A stretch of DNA of 64,000 bases from JAGOQQ01 sp031973235 (GCA_031973235.1 DALYDM010000001.1:1-64000), one strand, 5' to 3'; shown: positions 41,696 through 49,914, numbered from the stretch's first letter. Notes: a model not told the origin generated them from the sequence alone. Program-made: numbers and translations.

Positions 41696-42586
41696 ATGCA
41701 TATTCCAGTATTACTTAAAGAAACAATTGATTTGCTTGATGTAAAACAAGGTGATGTCGTAGTGGATGCAACTCTTGGAGGTGGAGGACATAGTGAAGCA
41801 TTGTGTTCACGATTTGGAAGAACAATCACTCTTGTTGGAATCGACCGAGATGAAGATGCACTCGTGCGCTCAGAACCACGATTGATGTCGGCTGGATGTG
41901 ATCCACATTTGGTTCACGGAAATTTCAAAGACGTAGAATCACTTTTCACTCGTATGCCGTTCACTCAGGCTGATAGAATCCTCTTTGATTTTGGCGTGAG
42001 TTCATTTCAAATCGATATATCAGAAAGAGGATTTTCATTTCAAAAGGATGAGCCATTGCTCATGACTATGAAAAAAAATCTCTCAGATGATGACGTGACT
42101 GCATATGATGTGGTGAACACATGGTCACTCCAAAGCCTGACAGACATATTGAGAGGTTTTGGTGAAGAGAAGTACGCATATCGAATTGCAAAAGGAATTG
42201 TTGCACATCGTGATGAAAAGCCAATCAGGACAACCTTTGAACTTGTCGACATAATCAAGTCTTCAGTACCAAAAGCGTATGTTCATGGGAAAATTCATCC
42301 AGCGACACGAACTTTTCAGGCGATACGTATTGCAGTCAACGGCGAGCTAGATGCAATCAAGGAAGGATTAGAAGGTGCATGGAATATTCTTTCATCACAT
42401 GGACGAATCGCAGCCATCACATTTCATAGTCTTGAAGATAGAATTGTAAAGCACTATTTTCAGCATCTAGTCAAAGAACACAAAGCCATTCTCGTAAACA
42501 AAAAACCACTTATTCCAAGCGATGAGGAAATAAAATCAAATCCTCGCTCCCGAAGTTCAAAATTAAGAGTAATCGAAAAAGTATAA
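41696..42586 (+). CDS. rsmH: 16S rRNA (cytosine-N4) methyltransferase
   Basis: RsmH (MraW) methylates C1402 of 16S rRNA. SAM-binding DATLGGGGHSEALC (about 22-35), FDFGVSSFQIDISERGFSF, and the C-terminal ITFHSLEDRIVKHYF and SKLRVIEKV are family marks. 296 aa is typical. It begins 3 nt after mraZ with no Shine-Dalgarno, so it depends on coupling. Confidence 0.96.
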   Translation: MHIPVLLKETIDLLDVKQGDVVVDATLGGGGHSEALCSRFGRTITLVGIDRDEDALVRSEPRLMSAGCDPHLVHGNFKDVESLFTRMPFTQADRILFDFGVSSFQIDISERGFSFQKDEPLLMTMKKNLSDDDVTAYDVVNTWSLQSLTDILRGFGEEKYAYRIAKGIVAHRDEKPIRTTFELVDIIKSSVPKAYVHGKIHPATRTFQAIRIAVNGELDAIKEGLEGAWNILSSHGRIAAITFHSLEDRIVKHYFQHLVKEHKAILVNKKPLIPSDEEIKSNPRSRSSKLRVIEKV

Positions 42587-42590
42587 TCCA

Positions 42591-42929
42591 ATGTACACAA
42601 CACATCCATCACAATCAAATATTTTTGGACCAACACTCAACCAAAAGATTTTTAGAGTTGTGGTAGTTGTCTTTGCGTTACTTTGTGCACTGTATGCATA
42701 TATTATCGGTACTATTACGTTCAACGTGGTCGCTAGAAACACCTTCACTGAAGAGAAAAACACCATCTCTTCTAAGATTGGAGAGCTTGAGGTTGAGTAC
42801 CTTTCACTTTCCGGAAACGTGACCATGGATGTCGCTCGAGCAGCGGGTTTTAGTGAGGCGTCAAATGTTCATTTTGTGAAGAAGGATACTGGTGTATCAC
42901 GTGCAGCATTTTTGACAAATGAGCTCTAA
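42591..42929 (+). CDS. ftsL: FtsL-like septum protein
   Basis: 112 aa with a short cytoplasmic tail, one membrane helix (about 22-45) and a coiled-coil outside (TEEKNTISSKIGELEVEYLS), the FtsL/DivIC layout. Its position between rsmH and ftsI is the classical one. Sequence conservation in this family is low, so the call leans on order and topology. It overlaps ftsI by 11 nt. Confidence 0.8.
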   Translation: MYTTHPSQSNIFGPTLNQKIFRVVVVVFALLCALYAYIIGTITFNVVARNTFTEEKNTISSKIGELEVEYLSLSGNVTMDVARAAGFSEASNVHFVKKDTGVSRAAFLTNEL

Positions 42930-44634
42930 ATTTACATTTTCAAGAATCACAGGACTTTCGCTTTTACTGTGTCTTATTACAGGTTTGCTTGTGATAAGAC
43001 TTTTTTATTTGCAGGTACTTAGAGGAGATGAATATAGTGAAGAAGTAAGTAATAACTATTCTGTTGAGGAATTGTCAAAATTTGATCGAGGTACAATATA
43101 TACAAAGAAGAAGGATGGTACACTCGTGAGTGCGGCTACAACTGTGTCAGGATACACTCTTGTTGTTGATAAAAATTCAATAAATCTCTCACCAGAGAAA
43201 CTATTTGAAATTATTAAGTCAGCGATTCCCGATGCAGATAAGAATTTTTTCGATAAAAAGATGAATTCAAAAGGAAGATATATTGATGTGGCAAAGCATG
43301 TTACTCAGTCTCAATATGATATGCTAAATGAGCAAAAGATTAACGGGATTGCATTTCGAAAGGATAAGTGGAGGTTTTATCCCGGATCAACTCTTGCAGC
43401 GCGTACAATTGGCTTTGTGGCATTCAAAGGGAATTCACTTGTGGGACGATATGGGGTGGAGAGATTTTACAACGAAACCCTAACGTTGAATAAAAATTCA
43501 CTATACAGCAACTTTTTTACTGAGGTGTTTTCTACTTTGCATGATTCAGTATTCAAAGAAGACAGTATCGAAGGAGACATTGTCACGACAATCGAACCAT
43601 CTGTTACTCAATATCTCGAATCTACACTTTCAAAAACAATTGATAAATACAGTGCAGATGGTGCAGGTGCAATAGTCATGAATCCAAAAACTGGCGAAAT
43701 ATATGCGATGTCGTATTTGCCAACGTTTGATTTGAATGATTTTTCTTCAGTACAAAATGTATCCACTTTCAATAATCCACTTGTCGAAAATGTGTATGAG
43801 TTTGGATCTATTGTGAAGCCGCTTGTGATGGCAGCTGGGCTCGATATGAACGCAGTACGACCAGATACAACATATATAGACAAGGGTGAGCTTACAATCA
43901 ATACTGAAAAGATTCACAACTTCGACAAAAAAGCTCGAGGAAAAGCAACAATGCAAGACGTGCTCAATCAATCTTTGAATACAGGTATGGTGTTTGTGAT
44001 GCAACAAATGGGGAAAGATAATTTCAAGAAATACATGCTTGCGTATGGAATAGGAGAAAAAACTGGTATTGATTTGCCAGGTGAAGTTTCTGGAATCACT
44101 ACGAACCTCAAAAGTACTCGTGAAATTGAATTCGCCAATGCGGCATTCGGTCAGGGTGTCGCTATGACGCCAGTGGAAATAATCCGAGCCTTTTCTACAC
44201 TTGCAAATGGTGGTGTCCCTGTGACTCCACGTGTGGGTTCAATGATCAAAACCAAAGATGGTGAGGAAGTAAAAATTGAACCAACATACGGCTCACAACT
44301 TATTGCACAAAAGACAGCAGATGATATAACCAAAATGCTTGTGACCGTAGTTGACAAAGGTCTCGGAGCAGGACAATACAAGAACGAACATTATAGTGTA
44401 GCTGCGAAGACTGGGACTGCACAGATGGCAATGGAAAATGGGCGAGGGTACTACGAAGACAGATATCTTCACTCGCTCTTTGGCTACTATCCTGCGTACA
44501 ATCCAAAGTTCTTGGTGTTGATGTATGTGGTAAATCCAAAAGGTGTACAATATGCAGCAACCACACTTGCAGAGCCATTTTTCGATCTTTCAAAGTACTT
44601 GCTTAGTTATTACGATGTTGCACCGGATAGATAA
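42919..44634 (+). CDS. ftsI: Division transpeptidase FtsI (PBP3)
   Basis: A class B PBP for septal peptidoglycan. One membrane helix (about 9-30), dimerisation domain, then transpeptidase domain with SxxK S297-I-V-K300, SxN in LNQSLNTGMVF and KTG in SVAAKTGTAQMA. 571 aa is normal. It overlaps ftsL upstream and alr downstream, which indicates tight coupling. Confidence 0.93.
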   Translation: MSSKFTFSRITGLSLLLCLITGLLVIRLFYLQVLRGDEYSEEVSNNYSVEELSKFDRGTIYTKKKDGTLVSAATTVSGYTLVVDKNSINLSPEKLFEIIKSAIPDADKNFFDKKMNSKGRYIDVAKHVTQSQYDMLNEQKINGIAFRKDKWRFYPGSTLAARTIGFVAFKGNSLVGRYGVERFYNETLTLNKNSLYSNFFTEVFSTLHDSVFKEDSIEGDIVTTIEPSVTQYLESTLSKTIDKYSADGAGAIVMNPKTGEIYAMSYLPTFDLNDFSSVQNVSTFNNPLVENVYEFGSIVKPLVMAAGLDMNAVRPDTTYIDKGELTINTEKIHNFDKKARGKATMQDVLNQSLNTGMVFVMQQMGKDNFKKYMLAYGIGEKTGIDLPGEVSGITTNLKSTREIEFANAAFGQGVAMTPVEIIRAFSTLANGGVPVTPRVGSMIKTKDGEEVKIEPTYGSQLIAQKTADDITKMLVTVVDKGLGAGQYKNEHYSVAAKTGTAQMAMENGRGYYEDRYLHSLFGYYPAYNPKFLVLMYVVNPKGVQYAATTLAEPFFDLSKYLLSYYDVAPDR

Positions 44635-45763
44635 AAATCAAATACGAAATACAAAAGCGATTATTTCTCTAGATGTTATTAAACAAAATGCATTACACAT
44701 ACGGAGAATATGTGGTGGATCTGTAAAAGTGTGTGCAATAATCAAAGCAAATGCATATGGACACGGAATGAAAGAAGTCGCGTTTGCACTAGAAAAAAGT
44801 GTGAACTATTTTGGTGTTGCATTGGTGTGTGAGGGGAGAATGTTGCGCGATTCGGGGATTGAAACACCAATTTTAGTATTGGGAGCTATTGGCTCAGATG
44901 AGATTGAAAGTGCGTTGCTTTCTGGACTCACTATTACAGTTCCTTCAATAGAAAAATTGAATGAAGTAAATCAAAAAGGAATTGCATTAGGAATACTTCC
45001 AAAGATTCACCTCAAGATTGATACAGGAATGGGAAGAATCGGTGTGCAATGGAATCGAGTTGGTGAATTTTTAAGAACCACAAAAAGAATGAATGATGCA
45101 AAAACAATAAACAGTGAGGGAATATATTCTCATTTTGCGGACAGTATGGATGAGGAATATACAAAATTACAGTTTGAAAGATTTGAAAAAGTAATTGCTT
45201 CTGCAAAGGAAATAAATTTAAATTTTGAATGTATACATATTAGCAGTTCGCGTTCAACATTTTTGTATCCAGAATATAGAATGACAATGGTTCGACCGGG
45301 TGTTGCATTGTATGGAATTGAGCCAGAGTCAACATCAAATATTCTTCCAAAAGAATTTATTCCTGCATTGAAGTGGGTAACACAAATCACATATTTTAAA
45401 GTATTAAAGTGCGGGGATTATGTTGGATACGGAAGAACATATCAAGTGAAAGAAGAATATGAACGAATAGTGACTCTTCCTGTCGGCTATGCAGACGGAT
45501 TCCCAAGACGATTATCAAACAAAGGATTTGTGCTAATTCGGGGTAAGAAATATCCCGTAGTTGGAAGAGTGTGTATGGATCAATGTATGGTGTCGCTCGG
45601 CAAAGATGGCGAAGGGTATGTGGGTGATGAAGTGGTATTGATTGGAAGTGATGGTGCTGCATCAATTTCAGTGGTTGATATTTCAAATTACATTGATACC
45701 ACTCCACATGAGGTTACTGTGTGTATTTCCGAGAGAGTTCCGAGAGTGTTTGAGAATAAATAG
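44615..45763 (+). CDS. alr: Alanine racemase
   Basis: Makes D-alanine for peptidoglycan. The PLP lysine is in VCAIIKANAYGHGM and the catalytic Tyr in VGYGRTYQV; GYADGFPRRLSNKG and RVCMDQCMV are conserved. I start at ATG 44615 (382 aa), which overlaps the end of ftsI by 20 nt; a longer frame inside ftsI adds residues unlike the family. Its presence in the mra operon couples precursor supply to cross-linking. Confidence 0.93.
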   Translation: MLHRIDKNQIRNTKAIISLDVIKQNALHIRRICGGSVKVCAIIKANAYGHGMKEVAFALEKSVNYFGVALVCEGRMLRDSGIETPILVLGAIGSDEIESALLSGLTITVPSIEKLNEVNQKGIALGILPKIHLKIDTGMGRIGVQWNRVGEFLRTTKRMNDAKTINSEGIYSHFADSMDEEYTKLQFERFEKVIASAKEINLNFECIHISSSRSTFLYPEYRMTMVRPGVALYGIEPESTSNILPKEFIPALKWVTQITYFKVLKCGDYVGYGRTYQVKEEYERIVTLPVGYADGFPRRLSNKGFVLIRGKKYPVVGRVCMDQCMVSLGKDGEGYVGDEVVLIGSDGAASISVVDISNYIDTTPHEVTVCISERVPRVFENK

Positions 45764-45858
45764 ATTAATGGGTGTAATTTATAATACTTTTGGTAATTGC
45801 AAAGTATTTCTTGAAAAAAAGTGATAAATGATATATGGTGAGTACATCACTATATATT

Positions 45859-45933
45859 GGCCCTATCGTCTAACGGTTAGGACATCGCCTTCTCAAGGCG
45901 GTAATCAGGGTTCGATTCCCTGTAGGGTCACCA
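45859..45933 (+). tRNA. tRNA-Glu (CTC), CCA encoded
   Basis: Acceptor GGCCCTA/TAGGGTC, anticodon CTC in CGCCTTCTCAAGGCG, T-arm CAGGG-TTCGATT-CCCTG, then A and an encoded CCA (45931-45933). It is the only tRNA here with CCA in the DNA. Confidence 0.95.
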
Positions 45934-45959
45934 TCTCGTGCTAGCACGAGAAGCATACA

Positions 45960-45986
45960 AAAACAGCCCACTTTGGGCTGTTTTTG
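45960..45986 (+). terminator. Terminator after tRNA-Glu
   Basis: AAACAGCCCA-CTT-TGGGCTGTTTTT. It lies just before the promoter of the next gene. Confidence 0.85.
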
Positions 45987-45995
45987 TGATAAAAT
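45987..45995 (+). promoter_or_regulatory. Leaderless promoter at 45990
   Basis: TG-A-TAAAAT; -10 (45990-45995) ends 6 nt before ATG 46002. It abuts the tRNA terminator. Confidence 0.65.
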
Positions 45996-46001
45996 CTAAA
46001 T

Positions 46002-46517
46002 ATGCAAGAAAAATTTCCTGAAATAAAAAAAGAATCAGTACAACATTATAGTATTGGACAAAAGATACGCTCTGAAAATCTAGACGGTTCGTTTTGCGAA
46101 TCTGAAATAGTGAATATTATAGATTCACAAAAAGTGATTACTGTATTAGGGTATAACTATGAAATTAAGTGTCCGATACCTATACTGATATTAGACAAGA
46201 AAATATCTGGAAATCTAGCAGCCTATCACCCCGAGTTGAATGTTATATTTGCATACAATGACACCTCGCCAGAAGTCATGCACCATGAAATTATTCACTC
46301 ACTAGAAATGACTAAACAGATTCCAGAACAGCTCAATATTTTTTATAAAAAAGTACTAGAGGTATTACCTGATAATTCAAATTTGCAGCCAAATTTTAGA
46401 AAAAACATCCACGAATTCGTTGCAGATGCTTACTCAAAAAATGGGTTAATAGAGACCTTGAAAAACAAGGGCTTATACGATGAGTTTATAAATCTCACAA
46501 GATATATATTTCAATAG
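46002..46517 (+). CDS. Putative HExxH zinc metallopeptidase, 171 aa
   Basis: HHEIIHSLE contains HExxH (His95, Glu96, His99), and IHEFVADAYS (about 136-145) offers a third ligand, Glu138 or Asp142. The preceding AAYHPELNVIFAYND has the strand typical before a zincin helix. There is no signal peptide, so it acts inside the cell or is exported another way. It is the first gene of the accessory island. No known family is recognised; a non-peptidase metal protein is possible. Confidence 0.6.
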   Translation: MQEKFPEIKKESVQHYSIGQKIRSENLDGSFCESEIVNIIDSQKVITVLGYNYEIKCPIPILILDKKISGNLAAYHPELNVIFAYNDTSPEVMHHEIIHSLEMTKQIPEQLNIFYKKVLEVLPDNSNLQPNFRKNIHEFVADAYSKNGLIETLKNKGLYDEFINLTRYIFQ

Positions 46518-46534
46518 TAAGTCAATTACCCACT

Positions 46535-46650
46535 GCTCGAGAAGGGTCGTTGTGATATTATAAAAAAATATTAAATAACCTTACAGGGTAACGAATCGAA
46601 AAGTTCTATCTCGAGAACGCTCACCTTTTAGAGAGCGCTCGAGAAGCGTT
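46535..46650 (+). repeat. Island repeat copy A
   Basis: Begins GCTCGAGAAGGGT and includes TTAAATAACCTTACAGGGTA, then GTTCTATCTCGAGAA and GCTCAC (to 46624). The opening motif recurs as GCTCGAGAAGCGTTG (46637-46651). Related copies lie at 47882, 48675 and 49266. Confidence 0.65.
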
Positions 46651-46677
46651 GAATAAAGTCTACGTTTGTTATGAAAA

Positions 46678-46686
46678 TGTTATAAT
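46678..46686 (+). promoter_or_regulatory. Leaderless promoter of fusion gene
   Basis: TG-T-TATAAT ending 6 nt before ATG 46693. Confidence 0.7.
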
Positions 46687-46692
46687 AAAATT

Positions 46693-47871
46693 ATGTCTGA
46701 CGAAAACCCACAATCAACTACAGTAAATCACGAACACTCGATTATTCCTTTTGAGTGGGCAATAAAGAAAGTTTTAGGACCAACTTTTGATAATCTTGGT
46801 CTTGATATTCGTGCTGGGTATGAAAAAACAAAAGAGAAGATATTTAAATCAGCAGAAAAAAAACTTAAACCAAATCAAAATAGTGGTAAAGCAAACCTAC
46901 GAATAGCTTGGGACATTGTCACGCAGGCGAGTTTTACAGAAAGTGAAATTGGAGCAGAATACTTTGGAGGAATTCTTGCTGCATCAAAAACAGAAGATGG
47001 ACAAGATGATACTGGTATTTATTATTTAAACATCACAAAATCACTTTCATCAAAACAATTATATCTTCATTATCTTTTATATAAATCTTTAAATAATCTT
47101 TTTGTACGTACTGAATCACTACATAGCTTGAATGTAGGCATGGGTTCAGAAATAAGTGGTAAAAGAATTTATTTTTATACACTAGAACTTCTAGATCTTG
47201 GCGTTAACATTGATACTGATTTTACAGCTCTTTCAAATAAAGGTTTAATTGGTGATTTTTGGGAAGTAATAACAAAAAAGATAAAACACCCTCTCACAAA
47301 TAAAGAAGTTGAAATTCCCTGTGCTGTATTTACGCCTACAACCTTAGGAATTCAAATGCTCGCAATCGCACAAAATAAATTAAAAGAATATCGAGAATTT
47401 AGTAAATCAGATTTTGGTACAATCTTAGATATAAAAATTCCTGAATTTTGTGCCTTTTCTGCCGAAGAATTGTTAAAGATTTCTATGACTTCTAATGTTC
47501 AAATAATTGAGATAGACAAACCAATCTCAGAAGTTTTTGAATTTACAATAAATCCTGATAATACTCCGAAATGGATTGAGAATATCGTAGAAGAGAAGGT
47601 AAACTCGTCTCCAATAACTGTGGGTACTGAGTATTCAAATACTAAGAACGGCATTGAATGGACTATTTACACTTGTACGAAATTTGAAAAAGATAAAAAG
47701 TTTGAACTTAAACAAAAAGACGATTTCTATCACGTAGAGTATATTTATGAAAAAATTTCTGACACTCGAACAAAGCTAACTTATCATGAGTGGATGGAAA
47801 ATGATTCTGTTCTTGTAGAGCCTTTCGAAATGAAAACGCTTGAAAGGCTTAAAAAAGTGCTTGAGGTCTAA
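46693..47871 (+). CDS. DUF4393-like / SRPBCC fusion protein, 392 aa
   Basis: Two parts. Residues about 15-255 include a helical region with WDIVTQASFTESEIGAEYFG and KSLSSKQLYLHYLLYKSL, recalling the DUF4393 (Abi-alpha) family, known from phage-resistance loci. Residues about 275-392 look like an SRPBCC (START-like) lipid or ligand-binding domain: IIEIDKPISEVFEFTINPDN, WTIYTCTKFE, YEKISDTRTKLTYHEW. I know no protein with this pairing. The gene lies between direct repeats GCTCGAGAAGSGTTG and has its own promoter, TATAAT (46681-46686), 6 nt before the ATG. Confidence 0.5.
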   Translation: MSDENPQSTTVNHEHSIIPFEWAIKKVLGPTFDNLGLDIRAGYEKTKEKIFKSAEKKLKPNQNSGKANLRIAWDIVTQASFTESEIGAEYFGGILAASKTEDGQDDTGIYYLNITKSLSSKQLYLHYLLYKSLNNLFVRTESLHSLNVGMGSEISGKRIYFYTLELLDLGVNIDTDFTALSNKGLIGDFWEVITKKIKHPLTNKEVEIPCAVFTPTTLGIQMLAIAQNKLKEYREFSKSDFGTILDIKIPEFCAFSAEELLKISMTSNVQIIEIDKPISEVFEFTINPDNTPKWIENIVEEKVNSSPITVGTEYSNTKNGIEWTIYTCTKFEKDKKFELKQKDDFYHVEYIYEKISDTRTKLTYHEWMENDSVLVEPFEMKTLERLKKVLEV

Positions 47872-47881
47872 AGTTTATAGA

Positions 47882-48024
47882 CGCTCGAGAAGGGTTGTGA
47901 TGGTATAATAAAAAAGCCTTAAATAACCTTATGGGGTAATGAACCACGGGGTTCTATCACAAAAAGGCTCACTAAGATAGAAAGTCCCACCTAAGTAGGA
48001 TTTTCGAGTGCATGGTGAAGTCAC
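47882..48024 (+). repeat. Island repeat copy B
   Basis: CGCTCGAGAAGGGTTGTGAT, then TTAAATAACCTTATGGGGTA, GTTCTATCACAAAAAGGCTC, the hairpin AGTCCCACCTAAGTAGGATT and GTGAAGTCAC. It is the most complete copy and directly follows the fusion gene. Confidence 0.7.
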
Positions 48025-48224
48025 AGAGATTTTTTCCTGACTCTCGCCAAGAAAAAATGTGAGACGGGGTCGCAAGTGTTTACGCCCACAGAATATGCAA
48101 TGCATATGAGTAGACTTTGTAACTTGTGACCTCACAGAACAAGCATGCGAAGCATTCAGTAAATCAGTGAGGATAGTATTTGTGACCGATGGCGCAATAG
48201 CTTTTCTGATATACGGTCATAAGT
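48025..48224. other. Non-coding stretch with small hairpins
   Basis: With copy B this fills the gap 47872-48265. It contains several short inverted repeats (such as ATATGCA-ATG... and CACAGAAC) and repeated TTGTGAC/CACAGA words, but no convincing gene on either strand. It could be a structured RNA or a decayed gene. Confidence 0.35.
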
Positions 48225-48250
48225 AAAAAACCACTGGTTTATACCAGTGG
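48225..48250 (-). terminator. Terminator of the 48266 gene
   Basis: Minus strand: CCACTGG-TATAAA-CCAGTGG followed by TTTTTTAC. Confidence 0.85.
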
Positions 48251-48265
48251 CTAGATAATGTTTGT

Positions 48266-48616
48266 TTAAAATGAACTATTATCAACGCATCTTAAGTTCC
48301 TTACTAATTGTTCCAACTTACCCTTGTTGATTACTCCATTACAATACTGAACATTCAAAGTATCACCCAACTTTATTAAGTCTCTTTTGTCATCAATACG
48401 ACCGATGTAAAGAATAGTTAGTTGAAACAATTGTTTTGTCTCAGGATTATTAAATTCGTAATGTTCAAACTTGGCATCTTTTCTGTAACCAACCAAAATG
48501 GCTTTGGCGTCTTTAGGATTTCTACATTCTTTAGCCTTGTTGATTACTGAAACAAATTCTACTAGCAACGCAACACATATGATAGTTGCTACTACTACTT
48601 CTGTAACTTTTTTCAT
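48266..48616 (-). CDS. Membrane-anchored hypothetical protein, 116 aa
   Basis: One N-terminal hydrophobic helix (about 6-25) with MKKVTE start, then a domain containing NPKDAKAILVGYRKDAKFEH and LFQLTILYIG. Three Cys (positions near 31, 92 and 109) lie in the outer domain. No known family. The promoter on the minus strand has TTGACT, 16 bp and TG-A-TATATT near 48630-48660. A strong terminator follows. Confidence 0.5.
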   Translation of the reverse strand: MKKVTEVVVATIICVALLVEFVSVINKAKECRNPKDAKAILVGYRKDAKFEHYEFNNPETKQLFQLTILYIGRIDDKRDLIKLGDTLNVQYCNGVINKGKLEQLVRNLRCVDNSSF

Positions 48617-48674
48617 TTTATGTAAGTTAGTGTTTAATATAATATATCATACTAATCACAAAAGTCAAGTATCA

Positions 48675-48790
48675 AATTTAAATAAAATTACAAGGCAATC
48701 AAACACAAAGTTTTATCTCTAGAAGGCTCACATGGATCTATAAATTCCACTTCTGTGGGATTTATAGATTAGGAGATGTGAAGTCAAAAG
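48675..48790 (+). repeat. Island repeat copy C
   Basis: TTAAATAAAATTACAAGGCA, GTTTTATCTCTAGAAGGCTC, AC, then the hairpin AAATTCCACTTCTGTGGGAT and GTGAAGTCA. It keeps the same order of blocks as copy B; the hairpin arms differ but still pair. Confidence 0.6.
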
Positions 48791-48848
48791 TATATTTTTT
48801 TACAGATACCTTAGCTCATGTTCCATTGATACTTCCTCCGTATATAAG

Positions 48849-48876
48849 TTGACAAATAATATATATAGTATATAAT
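48849..48876 (+). promoter_or_regulatory. Promoter of 48903 gene
   Basis: TTGACA (48849-48854), 16-bp spacer, TATAAT (48871-48876); leader of about 20 nt. Confidence 0.8.
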
Positions 48877-48902
48877 GTATTAAACCTAAAAAATCTAAAA
48901 TC

Positions 48903-49178
48903 ATGGTAATAGTTCTAATGCGCATTCTTGAACTCGCCTATGTAGTATTTGTTACTGCATTGAAAGCGACAGGCTTCATTCTTTGGACATTATTTTTTTT
49001 CGAATTGAATTGGAAAATAATGTACTTTAAAGAAAAAATCTATACGGCCACTAATTTAGAAAATGCACGCGTCGGTTATACTAAGTACTACTTAAATGGA
49101 ATCGATTGGATAAATGAAAAAGAGATTCCAGAATCTAGAAAAGAATTCGAAGAGGAATTAGATTTTCCATTAAAGTGA
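48903..49178 (+). CDS. Small membrane hypothetical protein, 91 aa
   Basis: One or two hydrophobic helices in the first 45 residues (LMRILELAYVVFVTALKATG, FILWTLFFFELNWKIMYF), then a polar tail with acidic KEFEEELDF. No family recognised. The strong consensus promoter suggests real expression. Confidence 0.5.
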   Translation: MVIVLMRILELAYVVFVTALKATGFILWTLFFFELNWKIMYFKEKIYTATNLENARVGYTKYYLNGIDWINEKEIPESRKEFEEELDFPLK

Positions 49179-49186
49179 GTCAGTAA

Positions 49187-49216
49187 AAAAACCGCTGTAA
49201 TTCAGCGGTTTTTATT
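49187..49216 (+). terminator. Terminator after 48903 gene
   Basis: AAAAAAACCGCTG-TAATT-CAGCGGTTTTT stem. Confidence 0.85.
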
Positions 49217-49265
49217 ATTCAAAATAATAATGAATTAATGTTTGCTATTTCCGGAATCCAAGTCT

Positions 49266-49310
49266 TTGGCTCAGGATTCAATAAAACCACACCTGTGGGA
49301 CTTTTTTGGT
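49266..49310 (+). repeat. Island repeat copy D (partial)
   Basis: GGCTCAGGATTCAATAAAAC followed by CACACCTGTGGG and ACTTTTTTGG aligns with the hairpin part of copies B and C; the upstream half is missing. It lies directly before the CHC2 gene. Confidence 0.5.
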
Positions 49311-49343
49311 TCTGTGTGATATTGTGTAGAAAAATCTACAAAA

Positions 49344-49772
49344 ATGAAAAAACATAAATATGACCCCGCACTGGTAGAGCGAATACTTGCGGATGATGAT
49401 TATGTTCTTCATTTGTTCGTAGTTCACTACCTCAAAACACACGACAAATTATATTTGCCTAAAAGACGCAAAAATGGCGACTATACTATGAAGTGCATAC
49501 TTCATAAAGAAAGAACACCATCGTTTAGATACTCGAGTAAAAGAGGCATATTTAAATGTTTTGGGTGTGGAAGTGGAGGTAACATTCTCACTCTAATCGG
49601 GAAGTACTTTGAGCTATCATTTATAGGTAGTATTAAAAGAGCATTGCAAATGAAGAGTGTCCCTAACCACATCGAAAGTGGAAATAGTCACAAAGTCGAG
49701 ACAGGTCAATTAAAAATAATTTACCCGCCACATGCTGATCCATTGAGCGGTGACTACAATCTTCCATTTTAA
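49344..49772 (+). CDS. Stand-alone CHC2 zinc-finger protein (DnaG N-domain-like)
   Basis: The CHC2 motif of bacterial primases is complete: C51, H54, C72, C75, in KCILHKERTPSF and KCFGCGSGGN, followed by the helix LTLIGKYF. DnaG primase continues with RNA-polymerase (TOPRIM) domains, but this 142-aa protein stops soon after. Stand-alone CHC2 proteins are typical of plasmids and phages. With island repeats around it, it may be part of a mobile replication module or a DNA-binding remnant of one. Confidence 0.8.
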   Translation: MKKHKYDPALVERILADDDYVLHLFVVHYLKTHDKLYLPKRRKNGDYTMKCILHKERTPSFRYSSKRGIFKCFGCGSGGNILTLIGKYFELSFIGSIKRALQMKSVPNHIESGNSHKVETGQLKIIYPPHADPLSGDYNLPF

Positions 49773-49776
49773 ACAC

Positions 49777-49815
49777 AAAAAAAGCCGGACTGTGCAATGC
49801 ACGGGCCGGCTTTAT
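49777..49815 (+). terminator. Terminator after CHC2 gene
   Basis: AAAAAAAGCCGGAC-TGTGCAATGCACG-GGCCGGCTTTAT; GCCGG/CCGGC stem with an inner GTGCAATGCAC stem. Confidence 0.7.
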
Positions 49816-49905
49816 AAATACTGCGAATCTCTCAAAATGAGAGAACAGTACCAGAAGTATACTTTTCTGTGAGAAAAATACAACTTTATTTTCCTTTGAG
49901 TTTAG

Positions 49906-49914
49906 TGATACAAT
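49906..49914 (+). promoter_or_regulatory. Leaderless promoter of ATP-cone gene
   Basis: TG-A-TACAAT; TACAAT ends 6 nt before ATG 49921. Confidence 0.7.

Noticed and set aside
47882..48250. tmRNA, RNase P RNA or 6S RNA in the island
   Set aside because: Some short words recall RNase P (GAAAGTCC, CACAGAA), but the spacing and order of the conserved regions do not fit, and no tRNA-like end is present.
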